Part shown: positions 24,494-36,298 of the stretch, piece by piece
How the letters are laid out: every line of letters begins with the position of its first letter
Numbering within the stretch: position 1 is the first letter of the stretch
Source of the DNA: Lonicera japonica
Taxonomy: Eukaryota > Streptophyta > Magnoliopsida > Dipsacales > Caprifoliaceae
Length of the DNA: 64,000 nucleotides
Direction of reading: 5' to 3'
NCBI GenBank assembly: GCA_021464415.1
Contig: CM038469.1
Location: forward strand, 25,413,736 to 25,477,735
Position numbers and translations under genes: made by a program
Notes under the pieces: model-generated
What the model was told of the DNA's origin: nothing
What the model saw: the letters and a program-made list of their open reading frames with translations, nothing else
Database searches by the model: none

Positions 24494-26190
24494 TGTGAGA
24501 ATCCGCAAATACGACCCCCAGGTCTCAATCCCGTGTTTAGGGGGGTCTAAAACGTCGGAATGGATTCCATCATTTCATTCACTTTAATTTATAAGGATCA
24601 ATCCTATTTTTTATTTCTAAATGTAAATGTGTTCGTTCAGAGTCGCCAGTACATTTTATGAAAAAACGGACAAAATAGTTGTGTAAGAGAAAAAGCTACA
24701 TATAAGCCTTTCTTTACACGTTTGTCTACGAAACCAGGTTTCGATAGGGTTCGGGAACTATGTTACGGATTGGGAAGGTGTTAAGCACCCGCTCCGCCTT
24801 TTCGGTCTCTAGTGGCTTATATGTTTGTTATATGTTGGAAAACTTGGATGCCTTTACTAACATTCTACTCTTTTCGGGAAATAACTCATAAAAACCTAGT
24901 TTTGGGAAAAACAGGGAAAGGGATGAAAACTTTGTATTCCGTGGTCCGATATTTTGATTTTGTCAAAATCTGATTATTTTAGTGACAAAAGTTTATCTTA
25001 TCTATTTTTGAAAAGACAGTGATTCGGTATTATTTTCTCAGATAACAATATCAATTATCTCGTTAGTTTAATTTAGAAGATATTGGATCTTTATCGAAAT
25101 TGATTTGACATGGAATTGGACTCTTAAGGAGATTGTATCAGATACATTACAGTCTATATGAAAGACATAATATATCTGATTTTTAATTCATATGTAAGCT
25201 TTATCAGTCTGGGTTTTGAAAACTTGATTTTAACCGGGTGATAAATGGTCTTACTTCTTCTAGTTTTACAAATGATTTTTATTAGGATTTTTGTTTTGTT
25301 TGAAAATGATAGAATATCAGTAACTTGATAGTAAGTTTATCCAACTAAAAAGTGGATAGAAAAATAAATCCACAAATCTATAAAATATCTCAAAATTGAA
25401 GTAAATGCTTTCGGTTTATATTGGCCCAAGCAAGCCAACTTCCTACTCACTTATAGTACTCCCGAAAATAACAAATATGTATATATAGCAGACTTAAGTA
25501 GAAAATTTAAGCAAGTCTATAAAATGCAGTAAAACTAGTAAGCAGATATTTAATTTTAATTACTAGAATGGATTTTAGTTACCTTCCCAGCGATAATAAG
25601 AATACGAGGGAGAAAATATAATATGACCGAAGATGATCCGGCGAATATGGACTTTTGTTCTCCCGATACAGTTGAGAATTCGACTTTAATATTAAAGACC
25701 TCGAGTATCGAAACTCGGAGATTCTTTGAATACTTTTTAGAAAATTAGATTTTCTAAATAATAACCCTTTTTCTTTTTAGATCCCAAAACTCCTCCTTTT
25801 TTTCTCTTTTAAAACCCTTGGGGTGTTGGCCTATTTATACTACTCGGGGGAGATTGTCGCGCGACATTCCCCTAGAAAGGGCAGGTGTCGAGCGACATAT
25901 TAGACAATGTTGCACGAAAAACGGCTGAAGTGATGTCTCTGACAGACTGATGTGTCACGGAGTGGATGGTCTGGGTCAGAGGGGTTTGTTGTGCGACAAT
26001 CTGGTTTGTCGCATGACAAACACCTAAAAAGTGGATTTGTCGCACGACAAATACCTCTGGGAATGGGTTTGTTGGGCTACAAACCTCCCGAAGCAATTTT
26101 TAGTACTTTTGGTGTGAGTTTTAGACTCAAAAGGGTACTAGCGAAGGTTCTTTAGGGTTCTTGCGGGGATTATGGATTGGGGTGTCTACA
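24494..26190 (-). mobile_element. Solo LTR of the Tat/Ogre-type family
   Basis: The 1697-bp segment begins TGTGAGAATCCGCAAAT and ends GGGGTGTCTACA on the plus strand, like the LTRs at 36299-37834 and 53290-54827. On the minus strand it runs TGTAGA...CTCACA. No PBS follows and no polypurine tract precedes it, so it is a solo LTR or a truncated element. A clear 5-bp duplication was not found. It is about 160 bp longer than the other two LTRs because of a segment around 25395-25470 that they lack. A TATA (minus strand, 25831-25840) is preceded by palindromes at 25855, 25886, 26007 and 26038. Confidence 0.75.
25831..26049 (-). promoter_or_regulatory. LTR promoter: TATA box with TGTCGCGCGACA-type palindromes
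   Basis: On the minus strand GTATAAATAG lies at 25831-25840. Upstream of it are TGTCGCGCGACA (25855-25866), TGTCGAGCGACA (25886-25897), TGTCGCATGACA (26007-26018) and TGTCGCACGACA (26038-26049), plus weaker copies near 25909, 25988 and 26070. Confidence 0.6.
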
Positions 26191-27439
26191 TTCGTGATGT
26201 CGATTGATGATCTTGTACTTGATGAAGAGGGTGCCTTTTGCCTTAAAAGAAATCTCAGGTTTGATCTAAGAGCTTTATAATCAGACTTTTAAGTCCTCAT
26301 CCTTGTATTTTCCTATCTTAGTAAAATAAGTCGTGGTGTTAGTATATCCAAGCAAATGATAGGTTGCCTGGGGATAATCAGCTTGCCCAGTTAATGCACT
26401 ACCATCGTCATGGCTAGCTAAAGCGCTAGTTTGATCATCTTTGATGAAGTGCAACAGAGGCCTATCAAAAACTTTAAATAAATCAACAAAAAGAACAAAT
26501 AATGTGAGTAACTCATCGACAAATACAAAACAAGAAAAATTAAACGGCGAACTATGCACACACTAGGTCCAGAAGCCTGACGAGGGACAAGTTTATTGGT
26601 TGGATCGGGTTCAATATCGCCTATCACAATTTTTGCATCTTCGTCGAATTCCTTTTAAGAGTCATGAAGGGGTAAAACTAGACTAGGGGCGTCATTCCTA
26701 GTCTTAAGGTTGTAGTTGTATATTCCTCGGCTAAGGTAATAACAGTACTTCATCTCATCTAAGCCTAAATTGGTTCCATGTATTTTATTCAGAGCGTCAA
26801 TGCCGCCGATTATTTTGACTATATTGGAGCTTAATTAACCTAGAGTAAGAAGAGTACACCTGAGAAAATAAACTAAAAGAGAACACAAAGGTAACTGAAG
26901 ACTATGTTTATTTATTTATGTTTATTTATTTATTTATTTTTGAAGAAAGCTATGTGTATGGGACAATCCTTGTACCTAATTTCTATTCCTCAATAAAAGG
27001 ATTTTCATCGGCTTTAAGAGCCCTCTAACTAACCTCTTTAGGGATATACTTAATGGTGAATTCAACTTTTGAGCCTCAAAACTCAAGGCTTTTCTATCCA
27101 TAACAGAAGATTTAATAAAGGCTAGGCCTACTAATGAACTGGAAATAGGAAAAAATTTTTAAAGAAAATGAAGAACAAGGATGAACCATATGAACCTCCA
27201 CGAGAAAGCCTAGAAAAGTTTTTAAAAAAAACACTTACATGACTTAGAGATTATTGGCTTTAAAAAGGAATGCGAGACTAGGAAACAAAGGAATATGGTG
27301 AGATTTTTGGAAAATGAATAAGAGTTTTGAAGATTCTGAAAAATTCAGGGATCGTTTTGCCTATGTTGATTTTAGTGTTTTTATCAAAAATAATTTGAAG
27401 TTTGATAAGAGGAATTAAAACTCTAGGTTTAATCAATTT

Positions 27440-27980
27440 TACTGTCAAAACCTGTGTTGTGTTGTTTAACAATTATATCAAGTAATCACACAAAAATATA
27501 TCACACAACACCAGGAATTTACGAGATATCCTTACTTACGTAGGACTAATCATCGGGATTAACCGACAATATTTCATTATGATCAAAACGGATTTACAGA
27601 CTCGATGACTAGCAAAAATTGCTTTCCCACAATTTACGCAACAGTCCCGTCAATTCCTTGAACGTAGAATCCAACTGCAGCTGGGTTGGCGTAGTGCTTT
27701 TTTCTTTTTCAGCTTACCCATTGCTTCATTCTACGTACTTGATCACAATCCTTCACCCCCGTCTGCGATCTCCCATATTGCGAGTTAGTCACTTCATTCA
27801 TCTCGTCTTCAATCGCAACTGAAGACACTCTTGCAGGACCATGAACATTTGAAACCCTAATTCTTAAAGCTAAAGAATAATAGGATCTCCTATGGTATGT
27901 AAACAAAACCTAGGTGATGTTTCAAAACTCTCAAAAATTGATTATAGCGTTTGTATATTTTTTGCCTCAAAAAGCTCTCT
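27440..27980. repeat. Possible copia-type LTR or leader fragment
   Basis: The run ATCACACAACACCAGGAATT, then TTACGTAGGACTAATC and later CTGAAGACACTC, resembles plant copia-type LTR/leader sequence. No reverse transcriptase or matching second LTR is present. Weak assignment. Confidence 0.25.
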
Positions 27981-28199
27981 AAAATCATGAATTTTTTATC
28001 CAAACTAATGGTTATATTTATAGGAAAAATATAAATTCAAAGTCTTTTTTAGAATAAGTTAAAAAAAATTTGCTATAAAATACATGCTCAAAAAATTATA
28101 AACCGGACCGGTACACCTTGAAGAAGTTGGACCGATAAAATAACTTGAAATTCAATTCAATAACTAAAATTCTTGTCGACAGGTACATATTAGCATTAA

Positions 28200-28521
28200 G
28201 GCCTCATTTGGTTCACGGAAAGGAAATCGATTCCCTTATCTTTCCCATGGAGGTGGGAAAGTAAATTTTCTGTCAAATTTCCTTTCTTGTGTTTGATAAA
28301 CCATGGAAAGTATTTAGGAAAGAGTATTATTGTCTAAAATTTATGTAATAAATGCTTAGAAATCACATGGAAAAATCAATCCCATATGTTTTGGGAGGAA
28401 TGGTTTTACCCCCTACTTTTCCTTCTCTCGGGAAAGTGTTTTCAGAATTTGTACTTATCAAACAAAGAAAAGGAACGACTTTCCTTTCCCGAGTACCAAA
28501 ATCCGTGAATCAAACGAGACC
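28200..28521. mobile_element. PIF/Harbinger-like MITE with TAA target duplication
   Basis: A 322-bp insert with TAA on both sides (28197-28199 and 28522-28524). Inverted termini are GGCCTCATTTGGTTCACGG and GGTCTCGTTTGATTCACGG. TTTCCTTTCC/GGAAAGGAAA repeats lie near the ends. Confidence 0.75.
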
Positions 28522-29195
28522 TAATTGTACTGGTCTACCTTCTAAAAACATCCGCTGCTTCCTTTTTTATTTAAAGCCATAAGGATCCTTGGGCCCACAA
28601 ATTAAAGCTGTGCAGTATGGTTTTTAAAAACAATGGAACCTTTGACTTATCAACATTTTTTTTTAAAACCACAAGTTGCTTACTTTTCTTCTCTTTATTT
28701 AAAAATCTTTTTAAATAAAATACTTTTTATTATTTATCTTTTATTTTATTTTATTCTACTGTATTAAATTCGTTTGAACACTAATTTAACTTAAATTTTA
28801 GAGGTAATTTTATGAAGTATGTTAAAATAAAAAAAAATAAGTTTCCTCAATAATTTTTGTTCACTGGCCTTTTCAGATTTCGGTGGAATTTGGTAAAAAT
28901 ACTTAAAAAATTAATTTGACTCAAAAGCTTTTTAATTCGAATTTTAAGCTCAATCACCACCTATATTTTGAATTAACCAACTTACCTTAGGTCCTGAATT
29001 GTGTGCGTTATATCCGGTAAGTTCAGCGAGATTCTATTAATTATCGCATCTTTTAATCTTCAATTTGACTTGAACAATTACAATAGAAAAAGTTCTTTTG
29101 GCATCAGAATCAAGCCAACTAAAAATACAAACCTAACAGATTCCACTGAGATTGGAGAATTTTTCGGCAGAGTTTTCAAATCGCAAGAGTTTGGC

Positions 29196-29290
29196 TAAAA
29201 AGAGAGAGAGTGAGAGTGAGAATAAGGAGGAAGAAAACATGGATGGTTTATGTAGCCTCCTATTCTCTCTCTCTCTCTATCTCTTTCTCC
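29196..29290. repeat. GA/CT microsatellite tracts
   Basis: AGAGAGAGAGTGAGAGTGAGA at about 29199 and CTCTCTCTCTCTCTATCTC near 29266 form facing simple repeats of opposite strand sense. The region 28530-29960 otherwise holds no recognised gene. Confidence 0.6.
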
Positions 29291-29959
29291 AAATGATGGT
29301 TGGTGCCTTGGGAGCTGGCATTGAATGATGAAAGACATTTAATGCGCAGAGACCACACGCTTATATCCTGCCCATTTTTTAAAACTTTCGTCCATTCAAA
29401 AGGTAGACAATTGGAGAGGACAAAACCATAGCTGTTAGGCATATATCTTATTCAAAAAGCCATAAACATTTGGAATTCCTTCACAACGGATAGTTATAAA
29501 TACATATCTCCACCACAACATGTTACTCTTTCAGCCGATTAACCTACTAATTACTTAAGTAAAGCTGGACACCTAATACCAACTAGTAAGCTAAGATCAG
29601 ATGCTCGGGGGACAACTGTGGGATGTAAAAATTATATGTAGGTTTTAGGATAGGCCCAGCATAAGTAGCCCATGTAATGAATGGCCTATGTCCCAAAGCA
29701 CCCAGGCCCAAATTACATTCTAACTTGCACAAAACACAAGTTATAGGAAAAGTTAGCTGACCAAGATATATTTATGTGGTATGCGTTACAGTAACAATGA
29801 AGACCGGCAACTTCTAGTTAGTCAATTGATTGGGGATCGAAAGCTGAGATGGAAGATATGTGATGGGAAATAACCACCCATGTAAGAGTGAACCGGGTCA
29901 GAGACAACTGTTATCTTAGATTAGTGACTAAGTTTACCCTTTATAATAATTTCCTTAGC

Positions 29960-30446
29960 TCATAATCCTTAAGTTCGAAACAATTGGGATTTTTTTGGAA
30001 ATGGGATGCAGTTACTAATTCATGATCTGGCATATACAGAATGAAAACTTCATTCTCGATTCTACGAGAATTTTTATGAAAGCCTTTCATTTGCTTCTCT
30101 TCGATGGAAGTTTGATTTTCCCAGAATGTATCCTAATTTTTGGCCTAATTCTTCTTCTGATGATCGATTCAACCTCTGATCAAAAAGATATACCTTGGTT
30201 ATATTTCATCTCTTCAACAAGTTTAGTAATGAGCATAACGGCCCTCTTGTTCCGATGGTGAGAAGAACCTATGATTAGCTTTTCGGGAAATTTCCAAACG
30301 AACAATTTCAACGAAATCTTTCAATTTCTTATTTTACTATGTTCAACTCTATGTATTCCTCTATCCGTATGGTACATTGAATGTACAGAAATGGCTGTAA
30401 CATAGTTTCTATTATTCGTATTAACAGCTACTCTATGAGGAATGTT
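29960..30446 (+). pseudogene. ndhB: Plastid ndhB exon 1 fragment in nuclear DNA (NUPT)
   Basis: From 30022 the plus strand encodes [20 protein letters not shown] and continues as the N-terminus of plastid NAD(P)H dehydrogenase subunit 2, including [17 protein letters not shown]. It is close to the plastid gene but has a premature TGA at 30259-30261 (after ALLFRW) and further stops near 30403 and 30435. The match fades at about 30446, inside exon 1. The sequence upstream, from about 29960, also resembles the plastid leader. Truncation and stops mean this is an old plastid-to-nucleus transfer, not a working gene. Confidence 0.85.
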
Positions 30447-32271
30447 ACATATCTTATATATATAAATAGGAAGGGAAAACCTTTAACTCAGAATAGTCAA
30501 CATTATTCTCTCTATACTCACTTTTATACACAACCACCTTCTTCTTCTAGCCAAATCCTTATTTCTTTGTTCATCCATTGTACTAGTTATTCAAGCTTAA
30601 AGATAATACAATATATCAAAACTTACACACCAAGGGATGACATACTATCGGATTGTGTATAAGAGCTACTGGAGGAACCTACCTTCAAACACAAATATGG
30701 TATTCTCTATATTTTTGTTTGGTTATTGTTCTATTGCTAGAAGTTGTTTATCATTGTTTTTCATCCATTTTTTGGTTGCCAATTATTCATAGCTGGGTTG
30801 GTCCTTATCAAATTAGGCTTGGTTAACTTTTAACCAACCATGTGTAGAAACGCATGCTTATGTAGACACTATATAAGAACCATAAGAATAACCAAACAAA
30901 TAAACTACCGTCTTGCTATCAACCAAATATGAGCAACTGTTGCAGAATAGATAATTTGGAATATGAGATATATTCTTACAAAATTGAGTTCATAGCATCA
31001 TAAAAATGTCAAAGATTGTTGTGAACCCCATATCGTCTTTTTAAAAATCCATGAAGGAATTTTATATATCAATGACCTAATCTCAAATTTCCCTATAATC
31101 CATCACTCATATTCGTGCCGTTGCACTTATGAATACCTTTGTGGCATGTGTATATGTGGTACTTGCTAAATACCTATCACATGCCTGTTGTATTTTCACC
31201 ATATCTGTACAAGACATAGAATAAACGACAATACTATGACGACACTCTCTTCAATAACTTTTGAAGTTTTTCGTGATGGCTGAAAAGTGGTTGCATCCAG
31301 AAAGAGCTCACTACATCCATTGAAAGAACCAAATGATAAAGATGTTCTTTTAATATCAAAGTTCATTCAAATAAGAGTCTAATGGACACCGGCTTCCACC
31401 AACCAACTCAGTTCGAATGGGTAAACAATGCATATGGATCTTTGTATGGACACAACCTTGATAATTTGTTAAATATTGTGTGCCAAACTGCCATATGGAG
31501 AGCAAGTGCCCTAAACACAAGAATTAAATACAATAATGAAGATATTACCACGACTCCAGAGTATACTTGCAAATAATCACCAATTAAAATTATGAGATGA
31601 CGGCCTTAGTTTGCGTTTAGTGCTTTTTTTAAGTTATGTGTGTGTGTGTTTATGTTATTTTGTGTTTAACGCGTAATTTTGTTGTCTTGTATTTTTTTGT
31701 TGAAGTCTTCGGGAGAAATATAATTGAAGGAAGAGAAAATAATAAAAGAAAGAAAAAATTATTAATAACAATGTAAGAAATACATTACACTAAATGATAA
31801 AGAACGTATTAAAAAATTGGAGGCTTATTAATAAAAGAGAATCAAAATTGTGTATTTCTCTATCTATGAAACTACAATTTAAAAAATAAATAAAAATATC
31901 AATAACAATGGAAGAAATACATTAAGCTAAAGAACGAAGAAAATAATAAAAGAAAGAAAAGACTAAGAAAAGTTTGCAAAGAAAGGTGAAGACTCTCAAG
32001 AAAGAAAGGAATTTTAAAATAAATAAAAATTGTTAATAACAATGGAAGAAATAAATTAAACTTAAAATAAAGAAATAAATTAAGGAAGAGATTAAAACGT
32101 AAAATAAAGAATAAAACTAACATAATAATTGAAAGAAAAAAAAAATGAATGGGAGAAGGGATGTTAGGGCATGCATGATTGAGGGGAGAAATAAATGGGA
32201 AGAGTCATTTTATTTTATTTATTTATTTTTAACTAGGAGTTGTGGGAGAAATCTGACTATGATTAAAAAAA
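30447..32271. other. AT-rich region, no recognised gene
   Basis: A TATA-like ATATATATAAATAG at about 30456-30470 precedes a pyrimidine-rich stretch, but no convincing protein follows. Three related purine-rich blocks containing AATAACAATGGAAGAAATA lie near 31760, 31905 and 32035. Frames here are simple-sequence artefacts. Confidence 0.35.
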
Positions 32272-32422
32272 GGGAAATGATATTAGCACTCCACTTTTGT
32301 CCTAAGGCACTCCACTTTCATTTTTAGTGACACTTACATATGCATTTTGGGACACTTTGTATGTCACTAAAAATAAAAGTGGAGTGCCTTAGTATTAAAG
32401 TGGAGTGCTAATAGCATTTCCC
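32272..32422. mobile_element. Short Mutator-like MITE with 9-bp duplication
   Basis: A 151-bp near-palindrome: GGGAAATGATATTAGCACTC at the left is mirrored by GAGTGCTAATAGCATTTCCC at the right, and AAGGCACTCCACTTT is repeated in inverted form inside. It is flanked by TTAAAAAAA (32263-32271 and 32423-32431). Confidence 0.75.
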
Positions 32423-32739
32423 TTAAAAAAAATGGAATTTTGGTTTTATTTAAAAGTGGCACCCCTTATACCATTTTGAAGCTAGAAAACATCATGAGTG
32501 GTGCCATATTTAGAGTAAAAAAGGGTCATGGCCTTGATGCTTTTAGAAATACACTGAATTGGGATCAAAGATTGAAATACATATATTTGTGGAACAAAGA
32601 TTATGAAGATCATTATATGGGGAAAAACGGCGTTCAATTCTTGTAATTAGATTTATTTTTTCTTAACATGTAGGAGTATTTTAGTACTTTTATTGAGAAA
32701 CCAAATGCCTCCCTCACGTTTAATTAATCAATAAATATT

Positions 32740-32870
32740 TTACCACATATATTTTACCAATTGAGCAAACACAATCATGTGTTACGAAAGTGTTAATTAC
32801 CACTTCAGTATTTCACCAGAGTTATTTTTGGCGTCTCTATACAATTACTAGAATATTCTCCGCATTCTCT
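32740..32870. repeat. Dispersed repeat shared with 20712-20835
   Basis: Same orientation as the other copy; begins TATATTTTACCAATTGAGCA. Confidence 0.5.
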
Positions 32871-32995
32871 CTCTCTTTGATAGGATATTATATATAGTTG
32901 TATAATATTCTCTCTCCCATCAAGGATATTATATATAATTGTATAATATTCTCTCTCCCACCAAGGATATTGTAATATTGTAAATAGTTGTATAA
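32871..32995. repeat. Short tandem repeat of about 55 bp
   Basis: GGATATTATATATAGTTGTA followed by TAATATTCTCTCTCCCATCA is repeated about two and a half times with small changes. Confidence 0.6.
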
Positions 32996-34067
32996 AAAAG
33001 CCGACTTACACCCAACTCGTTAGGAACATATGTAAGATCGTCGGGGATTTATAGCAAAATACAATACAATCGGCCAGTTATAAAGAAACGCAACCTAGTT
33101 GATGCAATCTTGTTTCAAAAAATTTGAGCCCAAACCATTTTCATATGCATAAGCTGACCGAGTTCCCAACCCTGATCCACCATCACACATTTTAATTAGA
33201 AGATATCATAGTTGGTTGGGTCAAATGAGTTAAATTTGTGCAAATTTGAACTTGACCCAAAATTATGCAGAATTTTTGCTATGGAACTCGTACATGGCTC
33301 AATCTTAAAATAATCATTCTAAAAATTACTTAGGAAGAAGATTCTAGTCCGTAGAATATCCATAAAAAAATTTAATACACAGTTCACCAAATTAAAAAAA
33401 AAATGACTTAAACGATGGTGCACATTGAAAAACTTAAACCCGCATAAATTATATAAGCACGAACTTGATCTGTCCCGCCCTGACTAATTTGGCACATTGT
33501 AATTATGTAATGTTACAAGAATGCTTAAAGACAAATAATTATATCAATATCGGACCGTAAGGCCGGAAAGGATTAATCTAATAAGTTTTGTAAAACATAA
33601 GAATAATATTACAGTTCTCCAAATTAACTCAATTTTGTTCCTCCCCGACTCACTTAACACGTCGTAATATAAAATATTTTTTAATGATATTTGAAGAAAA
33701 ATATTGCAGTCGGGTCAGATAGGTTCAACGAATTAACTAATCTAATACAATTTTAAAATAAGAAACAAGAACATGAAAAAATTGGTATATTTCATATTCA
33801 TCTATATTAAAAAAAATGCTACAAAATATGTTTTATAGTTTCATATTCATCTATATTTCATATTCATTAATCATTTATAAAAACGTTCGTATGTTTTATA
33901 GTTTTAGTAGTAAAAACTAATTTACAAAATATTTTACTCTACTAAAATTTAATATTTAATTTATTTTTGAAAACTAATAAATATAAATATTTCCTAATTA
34001 AGTTATAAATTAATAGTAAATTTACAATCCATGATAAACTTACATTTAATATTCCTAACTTAAGATA

Positions 34068-35250
34068 TCTAATCTAATCTAATAGTATATATTATATAAA
34101 ACTACCCGTGCAATGTACGCACGTTGTATGAATTGTTTTTCATAAGTATATATATTGTGTTTATTTTTGTGTGTATATATATATATATATATATAGTCAA
34201 GTTGTATGAATTATAGTGAAGTTTTTTGAAATATAAAATTTATCAAATCAAATAACAAACACGAGTTTACATAAATGACAAATAATAGTATACATTGAAT
34301 AAACAAATTTTATTACATCATCTAGTAAATTGAAATACAAAAGCTAGCGTCTATGTTCCTTCCAATTGTTTTCTTAACTGGACCATAGAACTATTCTAAA
34401 AGAATATACTTACATACTCTTTCGTGCAGCCATTGAGAAATATATAGGTAAAGAGAGCATATGTGAATACATGTTAAATAAATGACATAGTTCAAATTTA
34501 AATAGGCATCACTAATGGATTAAGACTGAAACTGAAAGGTTATGAGTTAGAAACTGAATGGTCAATAGTTATTATTTATTTATTGTAAATCATTAATATA
34601 ATTACATTTAGAAATTATGACAACATGTATTTTCATTTTTACAATGAGTTGATGATGGGTTACGCTAGAGATTAAAAATGATTTGAAGAATTAAAAATGA
34701 TCAATGGATTAAATTGATGTAATTATTATATTGGGGGAGTAACTACTTAGAGTAAATAAATTATGCTATTAACGCATTAAAGAGACTAATTAAAAGGGAC
34801 ACATGGCAGCATACGGTAGGATTCTTCTCACTCCTTGCATTTTATATATATACTATTAGATGGGAGGAGTGAGAAGGATTTATTGTGGGACTGGCACATG
34901 GCAATGATTAATGCACTCATTAATTAACTACATTGTTAATCTCATTTTTTTCTTTTTCTCTTTGTTTTTTTTCTAAACAAACTTTGGTAATCTCCTCAAT
35001 TATTAATAAAGAGAAATATTATACCTCAAGAATTTACAAATTGGTCTTTATCTTTTGTGCTTTGATTATAATTTATTTTTACTATTATATTATAGATTAA
35101 TTTGAATTTCATTTTGACTTTATAAACAAGTCAGTGTAAAATTTCTAATTTATTTGTAGAATTATAGTTGACAATTCTTTTTTGTAATAATTTTTGGCAC
35201 ATGCACAATTTTTATAAAACCGCACGTGCATAGCATGGGTTATAATCTAG
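34068..35250 (+). mobile_element. Non-autonomous Helitron
   Basis: The left end starts TCTAATCTAATAG and soon contains ACTACCCGTGCAATG. The right end contains GCACGTGCATAGCATGGGTT, which can form a short hairpin, and terminates in ATAATCTAG followed by T. A TC start, a CTRR end and a hairpin near the 3' end are the Helitron hallmarks. CCGTGC/GCACGG subterminal words are frequent in plant Helitrons. No Rep/helicase coding sequence is present. The exact 5' base is uncertain because TCTAA is repeated. Confidence 0.6.
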
Positions 35251-35306
35251 TTTTTCTACTAAAATTTAGTATTTAATTCATTTTTGGAAACTAATAAATG
35301 TAAATA

Positions 35307-35471
35307 GCGTAGTGTTAACATGTGCTCTAGGGCACTTGTTAAATATGCTAGAAATAGAAAGAATTATGTCTTGCATAAAAATCAATGTATCATTGAATGC
35401 ATGCTGAGCTTTTATTTTTTCTATATTTAGGTATTTAACATGTACCCTTATGGCACACGTTAACATTACCC
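35307..35471. mobile_element. Mutator-like MITE with 9-bp duplication
   Basis: A 165-bp insert flanked by ATGTAAATA (35298-35306 and 35472-35480). Inverted termini are GCGTAGTGTTAACATGTGC and GGGTAATGTTAACGTGTGC. The uninterrupted target is visible in the duplicated segment near 35945-35953. A related end lies near 60930. Confidence 0.8.
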
Positions 35472-35504
35472 ATGTAAATATTATTAAGTTAGTTGTCATT
35501 GTTC

Positions 35505-35955
35505 CAAATGGGAGTGAGAAAGATTTATTGCGGGACTATCACATGGTAGTCATTAATGCACTCACTAATTAACTACATTGTTAATCTCATTTTTTTCTTT
35601 TTCTCTTTGGTTTTTTTTTTCTAAACAAACTTTGGTAATCTCCTCAATTATTAATAAAGAGAAATATTATACCTCAAGAATTTACAAATTGGTCTTTATC
35701 TTTTACACTTTTATTATAATTTATTTTTACTATTATATTGTAGATCAATTTGAATTTCATTTCGACTTTATGAACAAGACGGTGTAAAATTTCTTATTTA
35801 TTTGTAGAATTATAGCTAACAATTCTTTTTTGTAATAATTTTTGGCACAGGCACAATTTTTATAAAATCGCTTGTGCATAGCACGGGTTATAATATAGTT
35901 TTTCTACTAAAATTTAATATTTAATTCATTTTTGGAAACTAATAAATGTAAATAT
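35505..35955 (+). repeat. Second copy of the Helitron 3' part plus flank
   Basis: Sequence from 34860 to 35306 (GGGAGGAGTGAGAAGGATTT through CTAATAAATGTAAATA) is repeated here with limited divergence, about 650 bp downstream. It includes the Helitron 3' end (GCATAGCACGGGTTATAATA) and 50 bp of flanking DNA beyond it, so it arose by tandem duplication rather than a second insertion. Confidence 0.7.
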
Positions 35956-36298
35956 TATTAAGTTAGTTGTTATTGTTCCAATTTAGTATTAATTGGGAAT
36001 AAATTAAGAGTATTTATTACTTATTAGTAATTAGTTTGTTTCCATAATAATTTTCTATGTAAATAAATTAACATTTGGATATCTTGGAAATACTTCCAAA
36101 TGTGATGAAATATATATGTAGGCATAATTAGGCTTTAAATTACCAACATGCCATGATACCCATAAACCGTTAGATTAAAAGATAAACACATGAGAATAAA
36201 TATGAACCACTAGTTGGAAACATAAACAAAAAGTTTTATAATTTATTAATAGACTAGATATGCCCATGCCTACGGCAGTACCAACTTAAACTCGTATC

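Larger units (their letters stand above)
22737..27101 (-). pseudogene. Decayed transposon-type protein gene split by a solo LTR
   Basis: A candidate start at 27101 reads MDRKALSFEAQK. A segment at about 26820-26560 (IVKIIGGIDALNKIHG, then MKYCYYLSRG, FDEDAKIVIGDIE) resembles the plant 'putative gypsy-type transposon' domain. To the left of the LTR, the frame resumes with pieces such as PINIEGPFKVKNLKKALEG. A coiled-coil follows at 23484-23164 (LMVEKGINKYKKDLEDTNKY, ISQLRARVEELERA). An acidic C-terminus (DFDDEEEYEEEKEK) ends at a stop at 22737-22739. Several stops and frame changes break it. Family assignment is tentative; the coiled-coil and acidic tail are seen directly. The insertion 24494-26190 separates the two halves. 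Confidence 0.5.

Noticed and set aside
30022..30261. A working nuclear ndhB gene
   Set aside because: It stops after 79 codons at a premature TGA and lacks the rest of the gene; it is a plastid-derived fragment.
32145..32646. Short plus-strand frames near 32.1-32.6 kb
   Set aside because: They overlap a MITE and simple repeats and show no domain or coding bias.
34440..34860. Independent gene in the Helitron interior
   Set aside because: No frame with family similarity; the region is AT-rich filler.
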